A stretch of 64,000 bases of DNA from Vibrio toranzoniae (GTDB lineage Bacteria > Pseudomonadota > Gammaproteobacteria > Enterobacterales > Vibrionaceae), in the NCBI RefSeq assembly GCF_024347655.1, contig NZ_AP025515.1, forward strand, positions 868,001 through 932,000. Direction: 5' to 3'. This document shows, one piece after another, positions 44,404 through 53,481 of this stretch. Numbering within the stretch: position 1 is the first letter of the stretch; every line of letters begins with the position of its first letter. The position numbers were made by a program, and so were the translations under genes. The notes beneath the pieces are model-generated. The model did no database searches. It was not told the origin of the DNA and saw only the letters and a program-made list of their open reading frames with translations.

Positions 44404-45033
44404 TTAGGCGCTCGTGAAAGCTCTGTGCTCGATAAATTGAGCAGATAGCGTGACCACTTCCTTGGAATACACAAGTGCAGTGTGATTGAGCTTGAGGGCG
44501 CAGGTGTCAGTCGCGCCTCTTAGGTTCGCGTCTTCCAGTGTGACCGTACCGTCACCTGGGTTTCTGCCTAATACAATACGTCCGACTCCGGTATCGTAGG
44601 TGCCAGTGATAACCCCAATCGGTACATCGATATCGTAATCACCCAAACCATCACTTAAGATTATTTCACTCGAACCAAAGATAAATCCAAGCCCATGATT
44701 CGACAGTGTCTTAGCGATGGTTGCTCCATTGTGCGGGGTGCCCGCAGTGATGATGCAGGTGTCAGAGAACTTGGGTTGATAGAATTTAAAGTAGTGGCGA
44801 ATAAGTAAACCACCAAGTGAGTGACCAAAAAAGTAAACTTCATCGTGTTCATCAAAACGAGCGTTTACAAAGCGACTGAGGCGCTTAGCGGCAGAAGGAA
44901 AACGTAAAGAGTTGTAGGAAAACTTGTGCGTTATAAAGCCACGCTTTTTAAAACTCTTATCAAGATACTGCATGATCAACGCAGGCATATACAGACCATG
45001 AATTAAAACTATATGTTTGTTTTTATTATTCAT
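44404..45033 (-). CDS. Alpha/beta hydrolase, lipase-like
   Basis: A 209-residue protein of the alpha/beta hydrolase fold. It starts HIVLIHGLYMPALIMQYL (oxyanion region) and has the nucleophile elbow GHSLGG (Ser near 70). A candidate acid lies in ITGTYDTGVG/NPGDGTVT and the His in LNHTALVYSKEV. The GDGTV-NH pattern resembles PGAP1/lipase-like esterases. No signal peptide is seen, so it is probably cytoplasmic. The substrate is unknown. Confidence 0.85.
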   Translation of the reverse strand: MNNKNKHIVLIHGLYMPALIMQYLDKSFKKRGFITHKFSYNSLRFPSAAKRLSRFVNARFDEHDEVYFFGHSLGGLLIRHYFKFYQPKFSDTCIITAGTPHNGATIAKTLSNHGLGFIFGSSEIILSDGLGDYDIDVPIGVITGTYDTGVGRIVLGRNPGDGTVTLEDANLRGATDTCALKLNHTALVYSKEVVTLSAQFIEHRAFTSA

Positions 45034-45182
45034 TTTTGTCCTCCGTCTGATGATGCCTTCCAGTATATTGAGTCACCAATTTAAACTCAATAAAACTTAT
45101 TGTGAATGAGAGACAATTGACGATCATAAAGCGTGAGTTCTTTTGAATGGTAAAGTTAGCAGAAAGTGAATGACTTTTAATT

Positions 45183-45213
45183 GAAAGAGGGATAACTATT
45201 TTAGCCCTCTTTC
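45183..45213 (-). terminator. Hairpin after the mscS-like gene
   Basis: GAAAGAGGG and CCCTCTTTC form a 9-bp stem with a 13-base loop, about 35 bases after the stop on the minus strand. The T-run is weak. Confidence 0.6.
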
Positions 45214-45247
45214 TGAGTCTATTGATGATGCTCCACAAGGGGGAACT

Positions 45248-45823
45248 TTACTTTTGTGTGTCTTCAGTTTTCACAAGAGTAGTGTGGATAGCTTCATTTT
45301 TAAGTTCCGGTTCGACTAAAACCTTGATCACGCCTTTTTGTAGGATCAGGTTATTAGGGTAGGTGATGATGTTGCCCGAACTGTGTCGGAGAATCACGTG
45401 GAACATGGTGATATCGATGATCACGCCGCTGATGTCTTCGTCTTTCTCTGCGACTTTTACTTTGTCACCAATACGATACGGGAACACAAAGAATATCAGT
45501 ACGCTGGCTGTGAGGTTACTTAAAATTGACCACTGTGCAAACAACGCGACACCGAGCACCGCAAATATGGAGGATAAAAACAGGGAGATGTCGCCAAAAC
45601 CTAAGTTTAGAATAATAGTAAAAATAGCGGTGAAGAGTAGAAACAGAGTGATATTGAAACATTTAAGCACGGACTGTTTACGCTTCAATGCGACACGCTT
45701 ATTTTTTGCTAGTGCTTCGATCCAATTCTGACCTAAGCGTTTTATCACCCAATACAAAACGATAAGAAGTAAGCCTAAACCTGCTTGTTTAAACCACATA
45801 TTTGATTGTAAATACTCAACCAT
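45248..45823 (-). CDS. Small MscS-family mechanosensitive channel
   Basis: The ATG at 45823 has GAGG eight bases upstream and overlaps the stop of the zntB-like gene (TAATG), giving about 191 residues and translational coupling. Three membrane segments (about 10-30, 50-75 and 80-105) are followed by the MscS beta domain (FFVFPYRIGDKVKVAEKDEDISGVIIDITMFHVILRHSSGNIITYPNNLILQKGVIKV). It should open on membrane tension. It lacks the large C-terminal domain of full MscS, so it is a minimal version. Confidence 0.88.
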   Translation of the reverse strand: MVEYLQSNMWFKQAGLGLLLIVLYWVIKRLGQNWIEALAKNKRVALKRKQSVLKCFNITLFLLFTAIFTIILNLGFGDISLFLSSIFAVLGVALFAQWSILSNLTASVLIFFVFPYRIGDKVKVAEKDEDISGVIIDITMFHVILRHSSGNIITYPNNLILQKGVIKVLVEPELKNEAIHTTLVKTEDTQK

Positions 45824-46758
45824 TAAATAAACCTCAATTTTCTCAAAATAACGACTTCTATCGCCACGGTCATGAGCAACCCAACACAAAACAGTGGGAA
45901 TGCCACTGGGTTCTCTGTTCCTGGGATACCGGCAATATTGACTCCGAGTAAACCGGTGAAGAAACCAGCTGGGAGGAAAATACCTGCAATGATTGAAAAT
46001 AGGTATGTATTTCTATTCATTTTTTCAGCTTGATGCTGACTTCGGCTAGCAAAAAATACATTAATCTGATCGATGTAAAACTCAATCGATTCATTAATTC
46101 TCAGCATGGTGTCGAGGCTGTTTTTTATATGGCTGTTGTGTTTGTTGAGAGGAGTCGGTAGTTCATTCATTAAATCTTCGAAGACGTATTTCTGTGGTTT
46201 CAAATAACGTCTTAATTTGAGTAGCCTTGAATGCAGAGCGTTGATGGATTTTATATCGATATGGGAGTCAGACTCCAGATCGTCAATCAGTTGTTCTACA
46301 GGCGTTAAGAAGTTCGAAATGTAGTGGTTTATTCCACGTATCATTCCAAGTAAAACATCTGGCAGTGATGTTGGGCCTTGGTTTTGTTTAAGGTCGGAGA
46401 GTAAATTGCTGACTGCTTTCGAAGGGACTTTGCGCGTTGATATTAAGGTGCCTTTGTACCATAAGATGCGCAGGCTCAGCATATCATCGGGATTAGCACC
46501 TTCGTTTAGGTTAATGCCTCGTAGGATGATTAAAAAGCAATCATGGCCAAACTGTTCAAATCGAGGACGAGTGTCATCTGCGAGCAGGGAATCCACAATA
46601 GCGTTCGAAACTGTATTATTTTGAAGCCATTCTCGTAACCCTTCAGCATCTCTTTGGCAGTGATACCAAGTCGCTTGTTCGAATGGTTCAGGGGTGGTGT
46701 TGTGTTCATGTGCCACTCCCTCTGAAAATTGCCAGCTTGAAATTATGAAAGCGTCCAT
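45823..46758 (-). CDS. zntB: ZntB/CorA-family metal transporter
   Basis: A 311-residue inner-membrane protein: a long soluble N-terminal domain (WYHCQRDAEGLREWL at the start), then a stalk helix (SRLLKLRRYLKPQK) and two C-terminal membrane helices carrying the GVN motif (FFTGLLGVNIAGIPGTENPVAF). Length and motif fit ZntB, which moves zinc, rather than the Mg2+ channel CorA; the ion is inferred. Co-transcribed with the mscS-like gene. Confidence 0.88.
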   Translation of the reverse strand: MDAFIISSWQFSEGVAHEHNTTPEPFEQATWYHCQRDAEGLREWLQNNTVSNAIVDSLLADDTRPRFEQFGHDCFLIILRGINLNEGANPDDMLSLRILWYKGTLISTRKVPSKAVSNLLSDLKQNQGPTSLPDVLLGMIRGINHYISNFLTPVEQLIDDLESDSHIDIKSINALHSRLLKLRRYLKPQKYVFEDLMNELPTPLNKHNSHIKNSLDTMLRINESIEFYIDQINVFFASRSQHQAEKMNRNTYLFSIIAGIFLPAGFFTGLLGVNIAGIPGTENPVAFPLFCVGLLMTVAIEVVILRKLRFI

Positions 46759-47337
46759 TCGTCGATCCTTAATGATATGAGGTATATCGAAATGACGGTG
46801 CCATTTAAGGCGCCATACTGAGCACGGTTTAATGAGGTTAGTTTGTTTTTGTGAGTAGTATGGACTCGCTTTGTTTTCTCGAACAAATGTAGCTCATTGT
46901 TTAGTCATTATAAATTAGCATTAGAGTACAGCGTTAGCGATGGATAAAAGAGAAAAAACTGAGGTATTTTCTTTGTACGCAGGAGATAAATCGATGACAG
47001 TAAGTCGCTTTTTACCATCACTAACATAACGACAAGCACAAGCTTAACGACACGAGATATTCAGTCAGGTTAAATACACACTCTCTAACATTCAGTCTAG
47101 TCTGTTATGGCGAAAGCTCTAATTGGATCTGTGTCACTTCAGAGCGTTAGCGTTTCAGAGTGTTGAAGTTAGTTTATTAGAGATGGCTGGTTATGCGATA
47201 GGTTGAGAGGTTTGAATGATGAAATTGACTACTGGGGTGAGAACGGTACAAATTCACTCTACTGAGTGACCTTCATGACAAGGTGGAACAGCAAAGTGAA
47301 TGAGTATGTTTAGCTTATTCTATGTGACTCAATCACA
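46759..47337. other. Intergenic region without a recognised gene
   Basis: This 579-base gap lies between the zntB-like start and the porin-like stop. An 11-codon frame with an AGGAG-type ribosome site starts at 46994 (MTVSRFLPSLT) but has no further support. No tRNA, riboswitch or operator is recognised. Confidence 0.5.
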
Positions 47338-47907
47338 TTAGAAGTTGTATGAACCACCGAAGCTAATGCTGTTGAAGGCAAGTGTTTTGTCTTCCTTCTT
47401 AGAGCCGTAGTCGTTCTCAACACTAACTGCATCTGCTTGCGAAATTAGGCGCAGTGTTAAATGTTCAATCGGCGTGTATTCAACACCAACACCAAAGTGG
47501 AAGCCAGTACCACTGTCGTCATCGTAACCAGCACTCTTGTTTGCGTTTAGGTCAACAGAACTTAAACCAGCCAATACGAATGGGCGGATTGTGTTGTCGA
47601 ATGTGTAACCGATGTTTGCGGATGCAGAGATAGATGTCGGTGACAATTTAGCCGCCCCCTTTTTGTAGTTTGCGTAATCGTTGTAGCCAAGTTCAACACC
47701 AACGATACGGTTGAATTGGTAACCGCCGTATAGGTTGTAGCCCATGCCGTCTGAATCTAAACTACCTTGACCATCTGTATCAGAACCTTGGTAGAGGCTA
47801 AGTCCGCCCCCAATGTACGCACCACCGTCAGTGCCTGCTGCTAAAGCTGGAAGAGAAACCGCGCTGATTAACCCTAGTGCCAATGCTGATTTCGTTATCT
47901 TGTTCAT
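47338..47907 (-). CDS. Small outer-membrane beta-barrel protein
   Basis: A 189-residue protein with a clear signal peptide (MNKITKSALALGLISAVSLPALA). The mature part has alternating strands as in OmpA/OmpX-type eight-strand barrels (YIGGGLSLYQGS, NLYGGYQFNRIVGVELGYNDY, FHFGVGVEYTPIEHLTLRLISQ) and ends in Phe (SFGGSYNF), the usual barrel-assembly signal. It probably sits in the outer membrane; a specific role is not known. Confidence 0.9.
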   Translation of the reverse strand: MNKITKSALALGLISAVSLPALAAGTDGGAYIGGGLSLYQGSDTDGQGSLDSDGMGYNLYGGYQFNRIVGVELGYNDYANYKKGAAKLSPTSISASANIGYTFDNTIRPFVLAGLSSVDLNANKSAGYDDDSGTGFHFGVGVEYTPIEHLTLRLISQADAVSVENDYGSKKEDKTLAFNSISFGGSYNF

Positions 47908-48122
47908 CTTTGTTACTCACTCTGTCATGTTTTTAAATGTGATTGTCGGTCACTGTCAATTTTTAATACTTGTTGTTTTTGGCTACTCGGCCGTTGTTGA
48001 ATATTATCCCTGAATCTTTTGCTCATTACTGTATGGCTTTGTAAGTTGAATCGTTACATAGTGGGTGGTTTACACATCGAGTTGCTTATATGAGCCAGCC
48101 AGATTATGACAAGGAGAAAAAG

Positions 48123-48662
48123 ATGTTAACGAGACAGAAGACGGGTTTGGTGGTTGTGGATGTGCAAGGCAAACTCGCACGCCTTGTTGATGAGAGCGAT
48201 ACCCTGATTTCTAATTGTGGAAAGATGATTGAAGGAGCACAGGTTTTAGGTCTTCCTATTGTGAGCTTGGAGCAGAACCCAGAGAAGTTGGGGGCTACCG
48301 TTAGTGAGTTGAATGACTTGTTGGGCGAAGCTAAGCCGATACCAAAATTTACGTTCAACGCGTGTAACGAGCCCAAGTTTGTTGAGGCAGTGCAAGCCAA
48401 GGATGTGGATACGTGGTTGGTGTGTGGCATAGAGGCTCATATCTGTGTTTATCAAACCGCCATTGGTTTGCTGGATCTTGGGTACAAGGTTCAGGTAGTT
48501 GGTGACTGTGTTAGTTCACGAACCGCGCTTAATAAGAAGTTGGCTATCCGAAGATTGGCTGGCTCTGGTGTTCTAATCACAGGATTGGAAATGAGCTTAT
48601 ACGAGCTAGTGAAAGACTGCCGCGCCTCTGAGTTCAAGCAAGTCCTATCCTTGATTCGTTAA
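48123..48662 (+). CDS. Isochorismatase-family cysteine hydrolase
   Basis: The start at 48123 (179 residues) is favoured by AAGGAG six bases upstream. The fold is shown by the catalytic Asp in GLVVVDVQGKLA, Lys in PKFTFNACNEPKF, and the catalytic Cys in WLVCGIEAHICVYQTAIGLLDLGY. Members hydrolyse amides or similar bonds (YcaC-like). The substrate is unknown. Single gene. Confidence 0.88.
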   Translation: MLTRQKTGLVVVDVQGKLARLVDESDTLISNCGKMIEGAQVLGLPIVSLEQNPEKLGATVSELNDLLGEAKPIPKFTFNACNEPKFVEAVQAKDVDTWLVCGIEAHICVYQTAIGLLDLGYKVQVVGDCVSSRTALNKKLAIRRLAGSGVLITGLEMSLYELVKDCRASEFKQVLSLIR

Positions 48663-48887
48663 TCATTCTCTTAAAGCCGCTGATTTGAATAATCTAATCA
48701 TGTTTATCAGAGGAGCAAGTTAGACAACACATCGGTGATTGGGTATTTAAAAACTTAATGGCTGATGTGTGTCAGACGTAGGGTGTCAAGTTTTCAGTGC
48801 CAGCGGAACAACAAGCGAGTGCGCTACCCGTCTCTTTATAACCGATCTATTAATAAAAATATTATGTGATTTACCTCTCACTTATTT

Positions 48888-48927
48888 ACTTAGCGCGCTA
48901 AGTAAAGTAAAGTGGTTAGCACGCTAA
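48888..48927. promoter_or_regulatory. Tandem palindromic operators for the MarR-type gene
   Basis: ACTTAGCGCGCTAAGT (48888-48903) is a perfect palindrome, and TTAGCACGCTAA (48916-48927) repeats it with one change. Centres are 26 bases apart. They lie immediately upstream of the MarR-type gene, as expected for autorepression. Confidence 0.75.
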
Positions 48928-48945
48928 GTAATTGAGGTTTTCATC

Positions 48946-49419
48946 ATGGTTCAAGACACCCACAGTCTTAAAGATCTTTCTCTGGCCGAGCAACTTGCTC
49001 GCGTTTCTCGTCTATGGAAAATGGTCGCTGACCGTGAACTCGCACCGCTTGGTCTTACGCACCCACGTTGGACGGCGCTATGGAAACTGCAACGCCTCGG
49101 TGACAACGTGAGCCAGAAAAAACTCTCGGAAGCGCTCGAGATTGAATTGCCATCATTAATGAGAACGTTGAATCAATTAGAACAGCAATCGCTCATCACT
49201 CGACACTGCTGTGCTAGTGACAAACGTGCTCGAATTGTGGGTCTTACCGATGACGGTAAGTCGTTAATCAAGAAAATGGAAGCTCGCATTATTCAAGTAC
49301 GTCGCCAGTTGCTCAATAGTATTGATGATGACGAGATGAAAAAGCTCTCTTTCATTCTTGAACAAATTACCCATAACGCCCTTGATGCTCTTAGCGAAAA
49401 GTCAGAAACCACACAATAA
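48946..49419 (+). CDS. MarR/SlyA-family transcriptional regulator
   Basis: A 157-residue winged-helix regulator resembling SlyA (LAPLGLTHPRWTALWKLQRLGDNVSQKKLSEALEIELPSLMRTLNQLEQQSLITR, wing CCASDKRARIVGLTDDG). It likely represses itself and the two downstream efflux genes until a phenolic or other toxic ligand binds. The tandem TTAGC-n2-GCTAA operators support this. The next gene begins 17 bases after its stop. Confidence 0.92.
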   Translation: MVQDTHSLKDLSLAEQLARVSRLWKMVADRELAPLGLTHPRWTALWKLQRLGDNVSQKKLSEALEIELPSLMRTLNQLEQQSLITRHCCASDKRARIVGLTDDGKSLIKKMEARIIQVRRQLLNSIDDDEMKKLSFILEQITHNALDALSEKSETTQ

Positions 49420-49436
49420 AAGAGAAGTTACTATCT

Positions 49437-50495
49437 ATGACCCCCGACGAAACATTCGCGCGCTGGATTAAATTTTCCTGTTTCGGATTTGTTCTTGTTT
49501 TTGCATATTTTCTTGTTGCTGATCTCACCATGCCATTAACGCCTCAAGCAATGGCAACCCGTGTCGTAACTAAAGTTGCACCTCAAGTCAGTGGACAAAT
49601 TACCCACGTATATGTGAAAAACAACCAAGCTATCCATCAAGGAGATCTCCTATTTGAAATTAACCCAGCGTTTTATCAGCTTGCGGTTGAACAAGCTCAA
49701 TTAAACCTTAAACAAGTTATCCAAAATAATGAGCAGCTTGACGCATCCATTGCTGCTGCCGAAGCGGATCTAAAAGCCAGTGGTATTCTTGCAAGCCAAA
49801 AAAACCGTGAAGCAGAACGATTAAATGCGCTTTTCTCACGTCATGGTACTTCTCAAAAGTTACGCGATGACGCTCATAGCTCCGCCGTGGCGGCTAAAGC
49901 GAATGTTGCTGCTGCGAAAGCACGTTTGAAAGAGTTACAAGTGAGTCGTGGTGAAATCGACGATAGTAATGTCAGTATTCGTGTAGCTCAAAATCAATTA
50001 GAAAAAGCCAAGCTCAATCTTTCTTATACACAAGTGGTTTCAGATCACGATGGTGTGATAACGAACTTACAGTTGAAAGCCGGTACCTATGCCAGTGCGG
50101 GTAGCCCATTGATTGCGCTAGTTTCAGATAACGTTGATGTTATCGCAGATTTTCGCGAAAAAAGTCTGCGTCACTTTTCAATCGATAGTCACGCCTTGAT
50201 CGCGTTCGACAGCAAACCTGGACATGTCTTTAACGCACAAGTGAGCACTCTGGATGCGGGGGTCAGTGCGGGTCAATTTGCAGCCGACGGTAGTCTTGCA
50301 ACACCAACAGGCTCTAATCGCTGGGTGCGGGATGCACAACGAATGCGTGTACATTTAGACATCGACAATGAACTCGTTAAGCAACTTCCATCTGGAGCCC
50401 GAGCTACGGTTCAATTGATCCCTAACAATGCGGTATTTGCATGGCTTGCGAAAGTACAGATTCGTTTCCTCAGTGTTTTACACTACGTTTACTGA
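49437..50495 (+). CDS. HlyD-family efflux adaptor (EmrA/AaeA-like)
   Basis: A membrane-fusion protein of 352 residues: one N-terminal membrane segment (about 13-33), lipoyl half (VAPQVSGQITHVYVKNNQAIHQGDLLFEI), coiled-coil hairpin (about 75-185), second half (TQVVSDHDGVITNLQLKAGTYASAG) and a beta-barrel. With the FUSC-type protein it probably forms an efflux pump resembling AaeAB, which exports aromatic acids. It lies between the MarR gene and the pump gene. Confidence 0.9.
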   Translation: MTPDETFARWIKFSCFGFVLVFAYFLVADLTMPLTPQAMATRVVTKVAPQVSGQITHVYVKNNQAIHQGDLLFEINPAFYQLAVEQAQLNLKQVIQNNEQLDASIAAAEADLKASGILASQKNREAERLNALFSRHGTSQKLRDDAHSSAVAAKANVAAAKARLKELQVSRGEIDDSNVSIRVAQNQLEKAKLNLSYTQVVSDHDGVITNLQLKAGTYASAGSPLIALVSDNVDVIADFREKSLRHFSIDSHALIAFDSKPGHVFNAQVSTLDAGVSAGQFAADGSLATPTGSNRWVRDAQRMRVHLDIDNELVKQLPSGARATVQLIPNNAVFAWLAKVQIRFLSVLHYVY

Positions 50496-50507
50496 TCGGG
50501 AGGTGGC

Positions 50508-51551
50508 ATGAAATTATGGGATCACCCGTTATCTGGAAATGATTTTCGACAATGCCTACGTATTGCCACTGGCGCTACTTTAGGCTTTACCATCAGCAAG
50601 CTGTTTGGTTGGGATAACGGCGTATTTTTTACCGTTACGCCAATGTTGTTATTGGGTATGGTACCTGTGATGAGCGCACACGCTGCGCGTCAATTGTTTG
50701 CATCTGCCATCGTTTGTGGGCTGGAAGTTGGTATTATTGGTGGGTTATTAATCAGTCACCCCGGCATGATGACGATGGTGGCTTTTGTACTATTTCTGAT
50801 AAAGTTTGCCTGCATGTCAAAAGGCAGCTTATTTTTGTTTGGTGCAAACAGCATCATCAGTTTGAGCATTATGCTGCACTTTGCCAGTTACCCAAGCATC
50901 GACTTAAACAACCTTATTTTTACCAACTTACTTGCCTGCGTGCTATCCGTTATCATTGCTTATTTAATGATGTTTGTAATTCCAGATGTGGAACCCCGTC
51001 AGCCACCGCCGAGGCCAACCGAAGCAAAGAAAAGTCACCGCATGCGTCACGAAGCCTTAATGGGCGCCAGTATCGCTACGCTTTCGTTTATTGTGTTCCA
51101 AGTCTTTGATCTGCAGGACTCAATGTCAGCACAGGTCACGACGATATTGCTGCTTTTTCCAATGAACTGGAATGGCGCATTGGGTTATGCTCGCAAGCGT
51201 GCGATGGGGACATTGTTTGGTGTGACTTTTGGCTTAGCCAGTCAAATTCTTTTGTATGACTGGTCAGATTTACTGTTATTTGTGGTTCCACTTTTGTGGA
51301 TAGGGGCAATGATTTTTGGCTACATGCATGTGAAGGAGTCGAGTGGTTCAGGAACAGGGTTTGGTGGACTGACAACCATCGGCATTTTATTCGGCCAGTA
51401 CCTCACTCCTGGCGGTGACCTTATCTATAGTGCTTTATATCGTATCAGCAGTATCTTGTTTGCTATTGTCGTGACGTTATTGATCACTTATTTTATTCAT
51501 CGCTTGTTGAACCGCTTTCCAGCGACTCGATTTAGCCATGAAACCGCTTAA
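50508..51551 (+). CDS. FUSC/DUF2955 inner-membrane efflux component
   Basis: A polytopic protein of 347 residues with about ten membrane segments in two halves separated by a basic, Pro-rich loop (VEPRQPPPRPTEAKKSHRMRHE, near 165-185). The N-terminal LRIATGATLGFTISKLFGWDNGVFFTVTPM motif is typical of the aromatic-acid exporter family. It is the pump of the MarR-adaptor-pump operon; substrate not known. A GGGAGG site precedes the ATG. Confidence 0.88.
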   Translation: MKLWDHPLSGNDFRQCLRIATGATLGFTISKLFGWDNGVFFTVTPMLLLGMVPVMSAHAARQLFASAIVCGLEVGIIGGLLISHPGMMTMVAFVLFLIKFACMSKGSLFLFGANSIISLSIMLHFASYPSIDLNNLIFTNLLACVLSVIIAYLMMFVIPDVEPRQPPPRPTEAKKSHRMRHEALMGASIATLSFIVFQVFDLQDSMSAQVTTILLLFPMNWNGALGYARKRAMGTLFGVTFGLASQILLYDWSDLLLFVVPLLWIGAMIFGYMHVKESSGSGTGFGGLTTIGILFGQYLTPGGDLIYSALYRISSILFAIVVTLLITYFIHRLLNRFPATRFSHETA

Positions 51552-51601
51552 TTTATCTCAATATCTCATATTCTGCCTACCCTCTGTCGTGGTGTAATTT
51601 A

Positions 51602-51826
51602 ACTTCCCCACTGATACGTGACCTAACCATTCGTGCGACTGGTCTTAAGTTTTATGGCGAAGGGGAGTGGAAAGTAAACAAACGATACAAATGGAAGTGT
51701 AGCGTCTGGTGAAAGCGGCATATATCAGTCGATACACGCACTCATTCAATGATCGCGACAGAGCTGAGCTATCAAAAGTCATCGATGCAGAAGTGCTCCT
51801 TACTGATTTATGTAAACATATCTAAG
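51602..51826 (+). pseudogene. Remnant of an IS5-family transposase
   Basis: Translation shows TGLKFYGEGEWKVNK (from 51638), then a stop codon at 51710, then KRHISVDTRTHSMIATELS, then a frameshift near 51766 and ELSKVIDAEVLLTDL. These match the DDE core of IS5/IS903-type transposases, of which only about 75 codons remain. No terminal inverted repeats were found. The rest of the gap between the pump gene and the ATPase holds nothing else. Confidence 0.8.
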
Positions 51827-51863
51827 TATCATTGAGGAGTACCACTCCTTTGAAGAGGTCTAT

Positions 51864-52406
51864 TTGAACAATCTAATCGTATTTACCGGTGGCCCGGGAT
51901 CGGGCAAAACTTCAGTTATCGACGCTTTGAAAAGCCAGGGCTATCGCTGCGCACCAGAAGTTGGGCGTAAAGTGATTCAGCATCAAGTCGAGAAACAAGG
52001 GATCGCCTTACCATGGTTAGACAAAGTGGCATTTCGCGATGAAATGGTGCGAGAAGAGTTAGCCAATTATCAAACGTTCGAATCGAGTGAACAGCTTGTC
52101 TTCTTTGATAGAAGCATCGTGGATTCATACGGTTACAGCTTGTTAGAAACGTTGCCTATTCCAGAGTCCTTGCTGAATAGCTGTAATGAGCTCGCATACA
52201 ACAGCAAGGTATTTATCTTCCCGCCTTGGGAGGCGATTTTCATCAATGACCAAGAGCGCAAGCAAGATTTCGATGAAGCGATCGCCACTTACGAAAAGAT
52301 GGTGGCAGCCTATACCCAGTTTGGTTATAAGTTGGTGGAAGTGCCTAAATTATCTGTTGAGGAGCGAGTCGAGTTTATCTTAGCTTCAATCAACTCAGGC
52401 GAGTGA
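51864..52406 (+). CDS. AAA-type P-loop NTPase (AAA_28-like)
   Basis: A 180-residue protein that starts at TTG, with GAAGAGG five bases upstream. It has the P-loop GGPGSGKTS near the N-terminus and a kinase-like Walker B (LVFFDRSIVDSYGYSLLE). The fold resembles small nucleoside or metabolite kinases, as in the AAA_28 group. The target is unknown. No membrane segment. It is convergent with the RpiR-type gene. Confidence 0.82.
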   Translation: MNNLIVFTGGPGSGKTSVIDALKSQGYRCAPEVGRKVIQHQVEKQGIALPWLDKVAFRDEMVREELANYQTFESSEQLVFFDRSIVDSYGYSLLETLPIPESLLNSCNELAYNSKVFIFPPWEAIFINDQERKQDFDEAIATYEKMVAAYTQFGYKLVEVPKLSVEERVEFILASINSGE

Positions 52407-52425
52407 GTTCCGGCAAAACAACAAT

Positions 52426-52478
52426 GAAAAAAGCCCCGCAATATCGACTCGATTGAGTTAATACTACGGGACTTTCCT
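52426..52478 (-). terminator. Terminator of the RpiR-type regulator gene
   Basis: On the minus strand AAAGTCCCG pairs with CGGGGCTTT (one wobble), with an inner CTC/GAG, and is followed by six Ts. Confidence 0.8.
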
Positions 52479-52528
52479 ATTCAGATTCAATTTTGATTTA
52501 GCTGCGACAAGATTGGCTTCGGTAACGT

Positions 52529-53392
52529 TTAGTCACCGAGAGGCTGTCGGTCGCCACCACCTCGGTGGGAGTCTAAAGCAACCTTCAAGCGGCGCAGTTT
52601 ATCGCGCGAGCGGTTCTTGTGATTGACCGCCATGCCCATCGAAAGCACATCCACCAACGCCAGCATAGCGTAGCGAGACGCTGATGGCTTGTAGATGAAG
52701 TCGGTTTCCATGTGTTTGATTGGCAAAACAATATTCGCAACCTTTGCTAGTGGCGTGTCTTGCGGGGTAATCGCGATGACCTTAAGCCCGTATTGCTTCG
52801 CTAGTTCGGCGGTTTCGGTGATCACCGGCGTAAAGCCTGTCGCGGAAATCATCACCATGACGTCGTTGGCATCGGCCGTGGCGGCAACCATGCGTGACAT
52901 TAAACCATCGTTGTACGACACCACTGGGTAACCTAAGCGAAACAGTCGATGTTGCAGTTCTTGAGAAGCGATGGTCGAGCCGCCACCCATGCCGATAGCA
53001 ATGATCTGTCTGGCGTTGTGCAGCCAACTCACCGCGGTTTCAACGTCTTGCTCTTTGAACAGAGTGCGGTTGATGTCTAGGCTCTGCTTGATCGATTCGT
53101 AGATACCTTGATAGCCAGTTTGGTTAACCGGTTCGAGAATAAAGCGCTGGCCCACCGTTAGGGTTTGAGCAAGCTTGATCTTCATATCACGAACGTTGTT
53201 ACAGCCAATCGCCTTAGCAAAACGGGTAATGGTAGCTTCACTGACTTGCGCGTTTTCAGCGAGTTCTGTAATGCTGGCTTTGGCGGCAAAATCAATGTCA
53301 TCCATGATCAGCTTGGCAACTTTTTTCTCGGCATCACGAAGAGCGGGAAAACGCTCGGTTATCTGTGAAATGATATCTACTTCTAAACTCAA
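52529..53392 (-). CDS. MurR/RpiR-family regulator of the GlcNAc1A/D-amino-acid-like cluster
   Basis: A 287-residue regulator starting at TTG, with AGGA-type sites upstream. The N-terminal HTH_6 domain (AAKASITELAENAQVSEATITRFAKAIGCNNVRDMKIKL) is followed by a sugar-phosphate-sensing SIS domain (QIIAIGMGGGSTIASQELQHRLFRLG, VMVMISATGFTPVITETAELAK). The likely effector is KDPG or a related sugar-acid phosphate, by analogy with HexR-type proteins, but this is inference. It is downstream of the deaminase gene in the same direction; the palindrome at 54821-54839 is a plausible target. Confidence 0.92.
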   Translation of the reverse strand: MSLEVDIISQITERFPALRDAEKKVAKLIMDDIDFAAKASITELAENAQVSEATITRFAKAIGCNNVRDMKIKLAQTLTVGQRFILEPVNQTGYQGIYESIKQSLDINRTLFKEQDVETAVSWLHNARQIIAIGMGGGSTIASQELQHRLFRLGYPVVSYNDGLMSRMVAATADANDVMVMISATGFTPVITETAELAKQYGLKVIAITPQDTPLAKVANIVLPIKHMETDFIYKPSASRYAMLALVDVLSMGMAVNHKNRSRDKLRRLKVALDSHRGGGDRQPLGD

Positions 53393-53413
53393 GAATCCTG
53401 ATCCTTTGTTGAT

Positions 53414-53432
53414 GGGGCTATGCCTTAGCCCC
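53414..53432 (-). other. Intercistronic hairpin between deaminase and RpiR-type genes
   Basis: GGGGCTA-TGCCT-TAGCCCC is a perfect 7-bp stem in the 89-base gap. There is no T-run, so it may modulate regulator expression or mRNA stability. Confidence 0.5.
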
Positions 53433-53481
53433 GTTAGTATATCTGAATGCTTCGCTGATTCTAGCTTATTGAAAAATCGAG

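Noticed and set aside
46994..47029. 11-codon frame MTVSRFLPSLT with an AGGAG-type site, as a possible leader peptide
   Set aside because: Nothing follows on the plus strand that it could control, and frames this short are common by chance.
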